Source of the DNA: a bacterium
Lineage (GTDB): Bacteria > UBA10199 > 2-02-FULL-44-16 > JAAZCA01
Reading direction: 5' to 3'
DNA length: 46,160 nucleotides
NCBI GenBank assembly: GCA_041648665.1
Contig: JBAZOP010000016.1
Span: 1 to 46,160, forward strand
A model generated the notes under the pieces. That model was not told the DNA's origin and did no database searches. It saw only the letters and a program-made list of their open reading frames with translations. The translations under genes and the position numbers were made by a program. Positions 13,830 to 21,505 of this stretch are shown here, piece by piece (position 1 is the first letter of the stretch; every line of letters starts with the position of its first letter).

Positions 13830-14284
13830 TGATGCAGAAGAACGCCGCCCAGTGCACGTACTGCGAGAAGGTCTGCGCGCACCTCATCGGGTCGTCATCG
13901 TGCCGCACCGTCTGCCCCCTCGACAGCCCCCACATCACCCGCGAAGACCGGCAGAGCGGGTCGCCGCAGCGCCTTCTCCTGTCTGTCTTCGATCAGGTGC
14001 ATCTCCTTGATCTCGCCGACATCGCGAAGCTGCTGCAGCAGGGTCTGCTGGTCCACTGCTACCAGGAAGGCCCCTCCGAGATGCGGAAAGGGCAGATCAT
14101 CCCTTCGAGGGAGCGGACCCTCACCGGCTCACTGCACATGGACAGGGACGGCGATCTCGTCAGGATCTCGCTCTTCACGCGGCCCGAGCTGCTGCTGGTG
14201 ACGCTGCCGGCATGGCTCGAACAGGTGGCGAACGAGATCATTCCTGTAGCACCATGCCGCGAGCTGCCGCCGGAGGGCGCGTGA
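13826..14284 (+). CDS. Hypothetical protein (152 aa), cysteine-rich N-terminus
   Basis: Starts at one of two in-frame ATGs (13826, 13829) that overlap the upstream stop. The first 35 residues hold CTYCEKVCAH and two further cysteines, then a helical and strand-rich part (LLLSVFDQVHLLDLADIAKL ... LVRISLFTRPELLLVTLP). No family assigned. Confidence 0.72.
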   Translation: MMMQKNAAQCTYCEKVCAHLIGSSSCRTVCPLDSPHITREDRQSGSPQRLLLSVFDQVHLLDLADIAKLLQQGLLVHCYQEGPSEMRKGQIIPSRERTLTGSLHMDRDGDLVRISLFTRPELLLVTLPAWLEQVANEIIPVAPCRELPPEGA

Positions 14285-14604
14285 CCCGGCCCCCTCGCCC
14301 GGCCATCCCGCGGCGGACCATCGCGAAGATTACCTCCGAGGTCGTGGACCTCCACCACCGCATCACCACCCTCTACGAGTACGGCTACGAGATAGGGCAG
14401 ATCAGCCAGGGCATCGGGGTCTCGCGGACGACCGTCCGCCGCCACCTGAAGATCGCGAGACTCGACTGCATCCAGCAGATGGTCCAGGAAGGGCGAACGA
14501 TCCTCGACATCCAGGAGACCGTGGGGATTCCCGCGCCACAACTCCTCGATATCATCCAGAGAATCAGAAACGGCGAGCGCAGCGACGCCCCGCAGGCCCA
14601 ATAA
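14281..14604 (+). CDS. HTH (resolvase/HTH_23-like) regulator
   Basis: 107 aa from GTG 14281. Residues about 28-60 (LYEYGYEIGQISQGIGVSRT, then TVRRHLKIA) form a clear helix-turn-helix, and a second similar unit follows (GRTILDIQETVGIPAPQL). Last gene before a 133-bp gap that precedes the membrane and late genes, so it could control the late promoter. A small-terminase-like role is less likely because a better terS candidate lies at 16453. Confidence 0.75.
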   Translation: MTRPPRPAIPRRTIAKITSEVVDLHHRITTLYEYGYEIGQISQGIGVSRTTVRRHLKIARLDCIQQMVQEGRTILDIQETVGIPAPQLLDIIQRIRNGERSDAPQAQ

Positions 14605-14716
14605 CCCCCCTTATCCCCCCATTCTGCCGATTTCTTCTCCGTAGCATGCCACGCTCGCCCCGCTCTACACCGATTCTAGCTGGTGGCTACTGCTACGTAC
14701 CTTCGGGCGCGGGCAG

Positions 14717-14734
14717 GCATGCTGCGGAGCATGC
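14717..14734. promoter_or_regulatory. Inverted repeat before the late/membrane operon
   Basis: GCATGCT-GCGG-AGCATGC, a perfect 7-bp inverted repeat 3 bp upstream of the ATG at 14738, in the only larger gap between 12.3 and 25.8 kb. It could be an operator or an mRNA hairpin that limits start access. No convincing TATA box was seen in 14605-14737. Confidence 0.45.
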
Positions 14735-14737
14735 TCA

Positions 14738-15421
14738 ATGTCTGTAGACATCACACCAGCAGCCTCGATCCTCGACAGTCTCTTCGGGGACGCGGGGCTC
14801 ATTACGCTCATCGCCGCGATCCTCGTCGCATGGCTGAAGAACCACGATAAGAACAACGAGATCAAGGACGCGAAGGAAGAAACTGCCGAAGCGAAGGCCG
14901 AAACGACGGCTATCGCGGACGCCTTCGACCCGACGAAGACGACCCAGATCACGACGAAGGTCGCCGACGCCCTCACGGTCCAGTCCTGGACGATGAACGA
15001 GGATACCCTGACCAAACTCGAGCACCGCGCCTACCCCTACGGGAAGGAGGTCCGCGAGCAGGTCCAGGCGGCAGAACTCGCGCGGAAGACCCTCTACACT
15101 ATTGATACGCCGGTTATGGGGGCGGAGATCAACTGTGGCGGGATCCTCAATTGGTGGCACAAGATGCTGCAGAGCCACTTCGATTCCATGACGACAGCCC
15201 TCACGGCCGCCCAGAAGGACGCGCTCTGGCGGCAGATCCAGGAGGCCGAGAAGCAGGACCTCGACGAGTATGATATCACCTGGCCCGATGGATCGTGGTC
15301 ACGTATCATCAACGGCAAATTCATCGCCGGTGGCGGGAAGACCGCTCCCGCGGGTGCAAGCGTCGGCCCGAAGGGCGAACAGGTCATCCCCACGACCGGG
15401 GACGCCCCGAAGGTGAGCTGA
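14738..15421 (+). CDS. Membrane-anchored coiled-coil protein (227 aa)
   Basis: A hydrophobic segment at residues 15-33 (LFGDAGLITLIAAILVAWL) is followed by a charged coiled-coil (HDKNNEIKDAKEETAEAKAE). The soluble part has helices and a tryptophan-rich region (GILNWWHKM, DITWPDGSWSRII). Directly followed by a three-span membrane protein. The pair might be a holin/spanin-like exit system, but no lytic motif is present. Confidence 0.72.
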   Translation: MSVDITPAASILDSLFGDAGLITLIAAILVAWLKNHDKNNEIKDAKEETAEAKAETTAIADAFDPTKTTQITTKVADALTVQSWTMNEDTLTKLEHRAYPYGKEVREQVQAAELARKTLYTIDTPVMGAEINCGGILNWWHKMLQSHFDSMTTALTAAQKDALWRQIQEAEKQDLDEYDITWPDGSWSRIINGKFIAGGGKTAPAGASVGPKGEQVIPTTGDAPKVS

Positions 15422-15422
15422 G

Positions 15423-15734
15423 ATGGCGGCAGACCTCTACGCCCTGATTCTCCAGCTCGTGATCGCGATGATCATGGGCGCGGTCTTCTCCGGGCTCGGC
15501 TACCTCCGCCAGACGGGCGAGAACTGGCAGAAGGAGAAGATGTTCGTCACGGTCATCATCGGGTTCGTCATCGGGGCGCTCCTCTGGTGGACGAACGTGC
15601 CGGTCACCGAAGCGACCCTCGCCACCTACCTCCTCGCGAACGGTGGGCTCATCGTCGCCATCGAGTACGGGGCAAAAGCAGTCTACCGGCGCTTCGGCAT
15701 CGAGGCATGGCTGCAGTCAGTCCTCGGCTCCTGA
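15423..15734 (+). CDS. Holin-like membrane protein (103 aa)
   Basis: Three hydrophobic segments: about 5-27 (ALILQLVIAMIMGAVFSGL), 40-58 (MFVTVIIGFVIGALLWW) and 66-84 (LATYLLANGGLIVAIEYG), with a basic patch at the C-terminus. Size and topology match class I holins. Placed just before the terminase genes with another membrane protein and a lipoprotein. Role in host exit is inferred. Confidence 0.7.
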   Translation: MAADLYALILQLVIAMIMGAVFSGLGYLRQTGENWQKEKMFVTVIIGFVIGALLWWTNVPVTEATLATYLLANGGLIVAIEYGAKAVYRRFGIEAWLQSVLGS

Positions 15735-15746
15735 CGGGAGGAGCCC

Positions 15747-15920
15747 ATGCACCTCCCCCTTACGCTCGATAAGGTCCGCTGGGCGCTCTTCGACCGCTTT
15801 CCCGACGAGGGCCGGCCTGCTGCCGATTATGACGAGGCTGCGAGAACGATCTGCCAGATCATTCTCGGGGATCTCGAAAAGGCCGGCGCCCTGAACGTCG
15901 AGCAGGTGGTCCTCGCATGA
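15747..15920 (+). CDS. Small hypothetical protein (57 aa)
   Basis: ATG 15747 with GGGAGGAG upstream. Helical, acidic (YDEAARTICQIILGDLEKAG). Overlaps the start of the lipoprotein gene by 4 nt. Family unknown. Confidence 0.65.
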   Translation: MHLPLTLDKVRWALFDRFPDEGRPAADYDEAARTICQIILGDLEKAGALNVEQVVLA

Positions 15921-16456
15921 AACGCATCCCGTTCCTGTTGCTGCTCCTTGCGCTGCTCGTGGTTCCCGTGCTCGCCTGCTGGCATCCCCCCCCTCCGCCC
16001 CCTCCTCCCTCGACCTCGGGCCCGAGCTCGGGTATGACAGGGACCTGGACCTGCGGGGACTGGGCACGAGCTGGATGGCAGGACCACGGCGATATCGCCA
16101 CCATCGATCCCGACCTGATTCACGGAGATCTCTGGCTCGTCGTCGAGTACCCGAATGGGGGCAGATTGCAGAGCATCCAGACGTCCTACGCATCCGATCC
16201 CTCGGGCCTCGCGAACCTCTCGGAGGGCATGACAGGCCTCTGGTATCAGGAACCGCGGGGATTCGTCCGGCAGAACGCGCTTGCAGGAAGATACCTGATC
16301 ACGAACCCGATGGGTCTCGTCTACATTCTGGTCGAGAAGCGGCAGCCGAGCCCGACACCCCTCACCATCTCGCTCGAGAGAGTGGACGGCCTGCCCCTCT
16401 GGGTCGTGGAGACGAGCGAGCAGGAGAACGCCTACACGGTGCACCTGCGGCCATGA
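15917..16456 (+). CDS. Predicted secreted lipoprotein with polyproline stretch
   Basis: 179 aa. MKRIPFLLLLLALLVVPVLAC is a signal peptide ending in a lipobox (VLAC, C21). Eight consecutive prolines and a Ser/Gly linker follow, then a beta-rich domain of about 140 residues (GTWTCGDWARAGWQDHG ... LWLVVEYPNGG). A virus-made surface lipoprotein sits next to the holin-like genes, so it could alter the cell surface, for example by superinfection exclusion, or help virus release. Function not recognised. Confidence 0.75.
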   Translation: MKRIPFLLLLLALLVVPVLACWHPPPPPPPPSTSGPSSGMTGTWTCGDWARAGWQDHGDIATIDPDLIHGDLWLVVEYPNGGRLQSIQTSYASDPSGLANLSEGMTGLWYQEPRGFVRQNALAGRYLITNPMGLVYILVEKRQPSPTPLTISLERVDGLPLWVVETSEQENAYTVHLRP

Positions 16457-16950
16457 CGTCGAGCAAGGGCGGCCAGCCGACCAAGTACGATCCGCTCTAC
16501 CCTAACATCCTGATCGCCGAGGGGCTGGACGGCGATGCGCCCTGGACCGACGTCCAGATCGCTGCACGGTTCGGGGTCTGCATCGACACGGTCCGGATCT
16601 GGAAGAAACGCTATCCGGCGTTCAAGGCGGCATGCTCGCTCTGCAAACAGCGGGCAAACGCCGTCCTCGAGAGCACGGCGTTTCAGGTCGCTCAGGATCG
16701 GCCCGTTGTGGACATCGATACGATCGAGACGAAGGACGCCGAGGGTACGGTTCTCGGCACCCGGACCGTCACGCGGCAGCGGACCGTCTCAGCAGACACC
16801 CAGATCCTCAAGCTCCTGCTGATGAACCGCCTGCCGGAGAAGTACCGGGACGTGCAGAAGGTCGAACACTCTGGCACGCTGACGTGGGTGGATATTGCCC
16901 GAAACGGAGCAGCTGACCCATCGGGATCGTCTCCTTCGCGCCCAGCGTGA
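16453..16950 (+). CDS. terS: Terminase small subunit
   Basis: 165 aa. The N-terminal helix-turn-helix (DVQIAARFGVCIDTVRIWKK) followed by YPAFKAACSLCKQRANAVLE and a late LLLMNRLPEKYRD helix is the typical terS layout; a beta-hairpin (TIETKDAEGTVLGTRTVTRQ) lies in between. It overlaps the terminase large subunit gene by 56 nt. Role: recognise the viral DNA packaging site and hand it to TerL. Confidence 0.85.
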   Translation: MTSSKGGQPTKYDPLYPNILIAEGLDGDAPWTDVQIAARFGVCIDTVRIWKKRYPAFKAACSLCKQRANAVLESTAFQVAQDRPVVDIDTIETKDAEGTVLGTRTVTRQRTVSADTQILKLLLMNRLPEKYRDVQKVEHSGTLTWVDIARNGAADPSGSSPSRPA

Positions 16951-18373
16951 CCCGACCTGGTGGATCGACCAGGCCTTCGGGCACGACCTCTGGGCGCGAC
17001 AGCGGCAGATCATCGAATCGGTCCGCGACCACCGGATCACGGCCGTCAAGAGCTGTCACGCTGCCGGGAAGAGTTTCATCGCCGCCGACGTCGCGCTCTG
17101 GTACCTCTACACCCACGTCCCCTCGATCGTCATCACCACGGCACCCACGAACCGCCAGGTCGAAGGCATCCTCTGGAAAGAGATCCACACCTCGTTCAAC
17201 CGCGCTATCCGGCCGCTCGGCGGCACGATTCTCTCCCAGGAACTCAAGATCGACAGCAACTGGTTTGCGTGGGGATTCACCGCCCCCGAATACGACCCGG
17301 ACCGCTTCCAGGGGTTCCACGAGATCCATATCCTCGTCATCGTCGACGAGGCGAGCGGGATCTCCGAAGAGATCTTCTCGGCGATCGACGGCATCATGAC
17401 CGGCGACGAGGCTCGCCTGCTGCTCATCGGCAACCCGACGAATCCCAGCGGCCGGTTTGCGAAACTGTTCAAGACGCCGGGCGTATCGAAGATCTCCATT
17501 CCTGCCTTCGCCACCCCGAACTTCACGGTCTTCGGCATCACGGAGGAGGATATCGTCCGCGACACCTGGGAAGCGAAGATCATGGGCGATCTCCCCACCC
17601 CTTATCTTGTCACGCCCCGCTGGGTCCGCGAACGCTATCTCGACTGGACCCCGGACTCGCCCCTCTACCAGGCGAAAGTTCTGGCAAACTTCCCTGAATC
17701 TGCCGAGGACACCCTCATCCCGCTCTCGTGGATCGAGGCGGCAATCAACCGCGAGCTCGTGCCGGGGACGCCCGTCGAACTCGGCGTCGATATCGCCCGC
17801 TACGGCAGCGACAAAACCGTTCTCGTACTGCGAAAAGGGAACGTCGCACGGATCGTCGAAGTGCGGGCAAAACAGGGCACGATGGAGACGGCAGGGCTCG
17901 TCAAGGTCGTACGCGAACGGGGGGGGGCATCCTACGCGAAAGTGGATGCGGACGGTCTCGGTGCCGGTGTGTACGATCGGCTCGAAGAGGTCGAGCTCGA
18001 GGAGCAGCAGGCAACGGGCCGCGACCGCGAGAACCCCTACCGCGAGATGCATACGGGCCTTGCGGCGGCGGATCCCGAACGCTTCGGCAACACCCGCGCC
18101 GAATGGTACTGGGGCCTGCGCCAGCGGTTCGAGGAGGGGGACATCGACATCGAGGACGACGAGGAGCTCACCGCCCAGCTCGCGACCCTGAAGTACAAAC
18201 TGAACAGCCGGGGCCAGATTTTCATCGAAAAGAAGGAGGACATGAAGAAACGCGGTCTTCCGTCACCCGATAAGGCCGACGCCCTCATGCTCGCGTTCGC
18301 TCCGGTTCCTGTCACTCCGGAGGACGAAGTGGTCTGGCTGAACGAAGAGGAGACCCTGATCTCCGTCATCTGA
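16895..18373 (+). CDS. terL: Terminase large subunit, packaging ATPase-nuclease
   Basis: 492 aa using a TTG start inside terS; a later start is possible. Walker A SCHAAGKSF (K59), Walker B HILVIVDEAS (D151, E152), coupling motif LLLIGNPTN (about 175). The RNase H-like nuclease half shows GVDIARYGSDKT (about 293), DADGLG (about 350) and DKADALMLAF near the end. All catalytic positions appear present, so it should package and cut concatemeric DNA. Confidence 0.95.
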   Translation: MPETEQLTHRDRLLRAQRDPTWWIDQAFGHDLWARQRQIIESVRDHRITAVKSCHAAGKSFIAADVALWYLYTHVPSIVITTAPTNRQVEGILWKEIHTSFNRAIRPLGGTILSQELKIDSNWFAWGFTAPEYDPDRFQGFHEIHILVIVDEASGISEEIFSAIDGIMTGDEARLLLIGNPTNPSGRFAKLFKTPGVSKISIPAFATPNFTVFGITEEDIVRDTWEAKIMGDLPTPYLVTPRWVRERYLDWTPDSPLYQAKVLANFPESAEDTLIPLSWIEAAINRELVPGTPVELGVDIARYGSDKTVLVLRKGNVARIVEVRAKQGTMETAGLVKVVRERGGASYAKVDADGLGAGVYDRLEEVELEEQQATGRDRENPYREMHTGLAAADPERFGNTRAEWYWGLRQRFEEGDIDIEDDEELTAQLATLKYKLNSRGQIFIEKKEDMKKRGLPSPDKADALMLAFAPVPVTPEDEVVWLNEEETLISVI

Positions 18374-18390
18374 CGGAGGAGATTCTGACA

Positions 18391-20037
18391 ATGCCACGAA
18401 AAAAGAACTCACTTCCCGAAGATATGCAGGCAGCTCTTGCAGAGAACGAGCTGCTCGTCGAACGCATCGTCGAACTCGAACTCGCGCTCGAAGATATCGG
18501 CTGGCAGAGCCTCACCGAAACCGACCGCGAGTTCTCGCGGGATGCCCTTCGCCGGATCGTCATCCTCGCCCGCCTCTACTGGCTGAAAAACCCGCTCATC
18601 AAACGGGCCGTCGAGACGCAGACCTGCTACGTGTTCGCGCTCGGCGTCACGACGAAAGCGAAACACCCGGCCATCGACGCCGTGATCCAGGCATTCATCG
18701 ACGACGAGAAGAACAAGGCAGAACTCTTCGACCACCAGGCGCTGATGCTCAAAGAGACCGAACTCCAGCTCTTCGCGAACCTCTTTTTCGTCTTCTTCAT
18801 TAACTCCTCGACGGGCCGCGTGCGGATCCGCACCGTGCCGTTCCACGAAGTCCAGCGCGTCGTCTACAACCCCGAGGACAGCAACGACCCCTGGTACTAC
18901 CTCCGGGAATGGCAGGAGTTCCCGCTCGATACCGCCGGCCCGGTCCCACCCGTCCGGCGGGCGGCCTACTACCCTGACTGGCGCTACCGGCCCCGCGACG
19001 GCCACCCGGCAACCCTCTACGGCATCGAGGTCCGCGCCGACACCCCGATCTACCATGTGAAAGTGAACGCGCTTTCCGATATGCAGTTCGGGGTCTCGGA
19101 AGTCTACGCGGGCCTCGACTGGGCGCGTGCGTACAAAGAGTATCTGGAGAACTGGGCATCCGTCGCAAAGGCCCTCGCGCGGATTGCGACCGTTATTACC
19201 ACTAAAGGCGGGAAGAAAGGCGTCACGGCAGCAAAGACCCGGCTTGCATCCACGCTCTCGAATACCGGGACCGGCGAGACGAACCCTGCACCCGTCCAGG
19301 CCTCGACGTTCATCCAGGCCGAAGGCACGAACCTGCAACCCTTCCGCACCGCGGGGGCGCAGGCAGGGATGGACGACGGCCGGCGCCTGATGCTCATGGT
19401 CTGCTCGTCGACGGGCATCATGGAACCCGAACTCACGGGCGATCCCTCGACGGGCAACCTTGCCACGGCGAAGACCATGGAACGGCCCATGGAGCTGAGG
19501 TTCCGCGCCCGCCAGGAACTCTGGAAGGGCGTGATGCACGGCATCCTCCAGTACGTCGTCAATTGCTCGGTGCGGGCGGAAAACGGCCCCATCGGCGGGA
19601 CCGTCGCTGTCGATGAGTGGACCGGCGACGAGACGATCACGCTCGAACTCGATACCGAGAATCCCGACGAGACGAAACGCGGCAAACCCCTCGACCGCAC
19701 GATCGACGTCACGTTCCCGCCGATGCTCGAGCACGACGCGAACGTCCAGGTCGCGGCCATCAAGGAGGCGGCCACCCTCGGAGGACTCTCGCAGGCGCGG
19801 ACCATGCCGAAGATGCTGCTGTCGCGTCTCCTCCTCCAGGCCTTAGGGGTGGAGAATATCGACGCGGTCCTCGACGAGCTCTTCCCGGACGGCGAACCCG
19901 AGCCGGAGGACGAACCGCCGGTATCGGGCAGCGACGATGACAGGGAGATCCCGAAGCTCGAACGGGCAATGGTCGAAGCGGCTCGCGAGCTCCGGGACGC
20001 CATCAGAGCGGCGAAGAAGGCAGGGGTGTGGGAATGA
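18391..20037 (+). CDS. Portal protein
   Basis: 548 aa following TerL behind GGAGGAGATT. Pattern of SPP1/HK97-like portals: N-terminal helices (RIVILARLYWLKNPLIKRAV), a central FHEVQRVVYNP region, TPIYHVKVNALSDMQFGVSE and VYAGLDWARAYKEYLENWAS before the stem and wing. The C-terminus has a proline/glutamate linker and a helix. It forms the dodecameric DNA gate at the capsid vertex. Position between terL and the Mu F-like gene supports the call. Confidence 0.88.
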   Translation: MPRKKNSLPEDMQAALAENELLVERIVELELALEDIGWQSLTETDREFSRDALRRIVILARLYWLKNPLIKRAVETQTCYVFALGVTTKAKHPAIDAVIQAFIDDEKNKAELFDHQALMLKETELQLFANLFFVFFINSSTGRVRIRTVPFHEVQRVVYNPEDSNDPWYYLREWQEFPLDTAGPVPPVRRAAYYPDWRYRPRDGHPATLYGIEVRADTPIYHVKVNALSDMQFGVSEVYAGLDWARAYKEYLENWASVAKALARIATVITTKGGKKGVTAAKTRLASTLSNTGTGETNPAPVQASTFIQAEGTNLQPFRTAGAQAGMDDGRRLMLMVCSSTGIMEPELTGDPSTGNLATAKTMERPMELRFRARQELWKGVMHGILQYVVNCSVRAENGPIGGTVAVDEWTGDETITLELDTENPDETKRGKPLDRTIDVTFPPMLEHDANVQVAAIKEAATLGGLSQARTMPKMLLSRLLLQALGVENIDAVLDELFPDGEPEPEDEPPVSGSDDDREIPKLERAMVEAARELRDAIRAAKKAGVWE

Positions 20038-20849
20038 CGGTCTCCGAAGCCCTCGACCGGTATCTCGAAGCAGCTGGCAGAGTCATCCACCGCCAGGACA
20101 CCCGGCCCCTCGAACACCAGCTCGAGGCGAAGGTCAGGACGATCTTCAAGCGGCAGCGGGAGATCGTGCTCGCGGAATTCTCCAAACAGCGCACCCACTT
20201 CCAGGAAGACGCTGCTCCGCAGTCCATCATCGCCCCGGCTCTGGATGCCGCCTACATCGGTACCTACGAGGACTTTTTCCGGGCACTCGAAAGCGTGGCC
20301 GAATCTGCGCTCGTCCGGGCATCGGCAACGCTGATCGCGACGGCCGGTGTTCCGCTCAAATTCGACCTCAAGGACCCCCGCGCCCGCGAATGGCTCGCGA
20401 GCCACGCGGCAGAGCGCATCAAGGGCATCGACACCACCACGCGGAAGGATATCGCCCGGATCGTGCAGGACGGCGTGAACGAACGAGTCCCCTACGATAC
20501 CATTGCCCGCCGCATCTCGGCAGCGTATACCGAGTTCGCCATCGGCAAACCGCAGGAACATATCGCGAGCCGGGCGCACCTCGTCGCGGTGACGGAGGTA
20601 GCGGAAGCCTATGAGGAAGGCAGTATCCGGCAGGCGAAGGAGATGCAGCGGCAGGGCCTCGCGATGGAGAAGCACTGGCGCGACAGCGGAGACGACCGGG
20701 TCTCTAATGGCTGTCGCGAGAACTCGGCGGCAGGCTGGATCCCTCTTGACCAGCCATTCCCGAGCGGGCATCAACACGCCCCGCGCTTTCCGGGATGCCG
20801 CTGTTACGTCGATTACCGGCGGATCGGATCGACCGCCGGAGGTGATTGA
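20034..20849 (+). CDS. Mu F-like/SPP1 gp7-like minor head protein
   Basis: 271 aa; ATG overlaps the portal stop codon. The C-terminal domain shows the head morphogenesis pattern: AHLVAVTEVAEAYEEGSIRQ, then HWRDSGDDRVSNGCRENSA, a D-x-PF element and PRFPGCRCYVDY. The N-terminal 130 residues are helical. Acts in capsid assembly or DNA ejection next to the portal. Confidence 0.85.
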   Translation: MTVSEALDRYLEAAGRVIHRQDTRPLEHQLEAKVRTIFKRQREIVLAEFSKQRTHFQEDAAPQSIIAPALDAAYIGTYEDFFRALESVAESALVRASATLIATAGVPLKFDLKDPRAREWLASHAAERIKGIDTTTRKDIARIVQDGVNERVPYDTIARRISAAYTEFAIGKPQEHIASRAHLVAVTEVAEAYEEGSIRQAKEMQRQGLAMEKHWRDSGDDRVSNGCRENSAAGWIPLDQPFPSGHQHAPRFPGCRCYVDYRRIGSTAGGD

Positions 20850-20854
20850 ACACT

Positions 20855-21505
20855 ATGGCATGGGACCGAACGTACCAGAATACCCCGGGCCGCACCTACG
20901 ACCCGGACGACCCCTACAACCTGTACGGGGAAGACATCAACGAGATCATCACGCTGCTGAAGACCCACGCGAGCCGGCACGGCACCGGCGGCGAGGACCC
21001 GATCACCCCCGAGCGCACGCTCATGGCCGCCGAGGGCTACCCGCTCGACGGCTCCGCGATGGAGGCGGCCGGCCCGACCGCGCTCGCGAACGGCGTCTAC
21101 ACCTACGGCTGGCTCTTCGACGCCGATGTCGTCGAGACCCTCGTCTTCGCCCTCGGCCGGATCCCGCGCCGGTGGTGTGCCGCGGACCCGACGTTCAACG
21201 TCGAATGGACCGCCGCGAGCGGATCGGGGGCGGTCGTCTGGCAGGGCGAACTCCTCGCGGTCGGCGATAACATCGCCTATACGGGCAGCTTCGGGACAGC
21301 CGTCGCGATCGCGGCGGATACCCTCCAGACCGCCGGGCGCTGCCACCTCACGCAGGAGTCGGCCGCGCTGACCAGCTTCCCGAACGCCGCCGCCGGCCTG
21401 CCCGCGTTCTTCAAACTCTCACGGCTGGCGACCTCGGGCAGCGATACCCTCGCAGTGGACGCCGAGTTTCGGAGCGCCCACCTCAGTTTCGGGACGGTCG
21501 TATGA
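20855..21505 (+). CDS. Virion fibre-like protein (216 aa)
   Basis: ATG 20855 chosen because GGAGGTGA sits about 10 bp upstream; a TTG at 20846 is the other option. The helix-loop INEIITLLKTHASRHGTGGE followed by DPI matches a motif often found where phage fibre proteins change from a helical stalk to a beta domain. The rest is beta-rich. It overlaps the large PKD gene by 4 nt, so the two could form one appendage on the head or neck. Confidence 0.7.
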   Translation: MAWDRTYQNTPGRTYDPDDPYNLYGEDINEIITLLKTHASRHGTGGEDPITPERTLMAAEGYPLDGSAMEAAGPTALANGVYTYGWLFDADVVETLVFALGRIPRRWCAADPTFNVEWTAASGSGAVVWQGELLAVGDNIAYTGSFGTAVAIAADTLQTAGRCHLTQESAALTSFPNAAAGLPAFFKLSRLATSGSDTLAVDAEFRSAHLSFGTVV

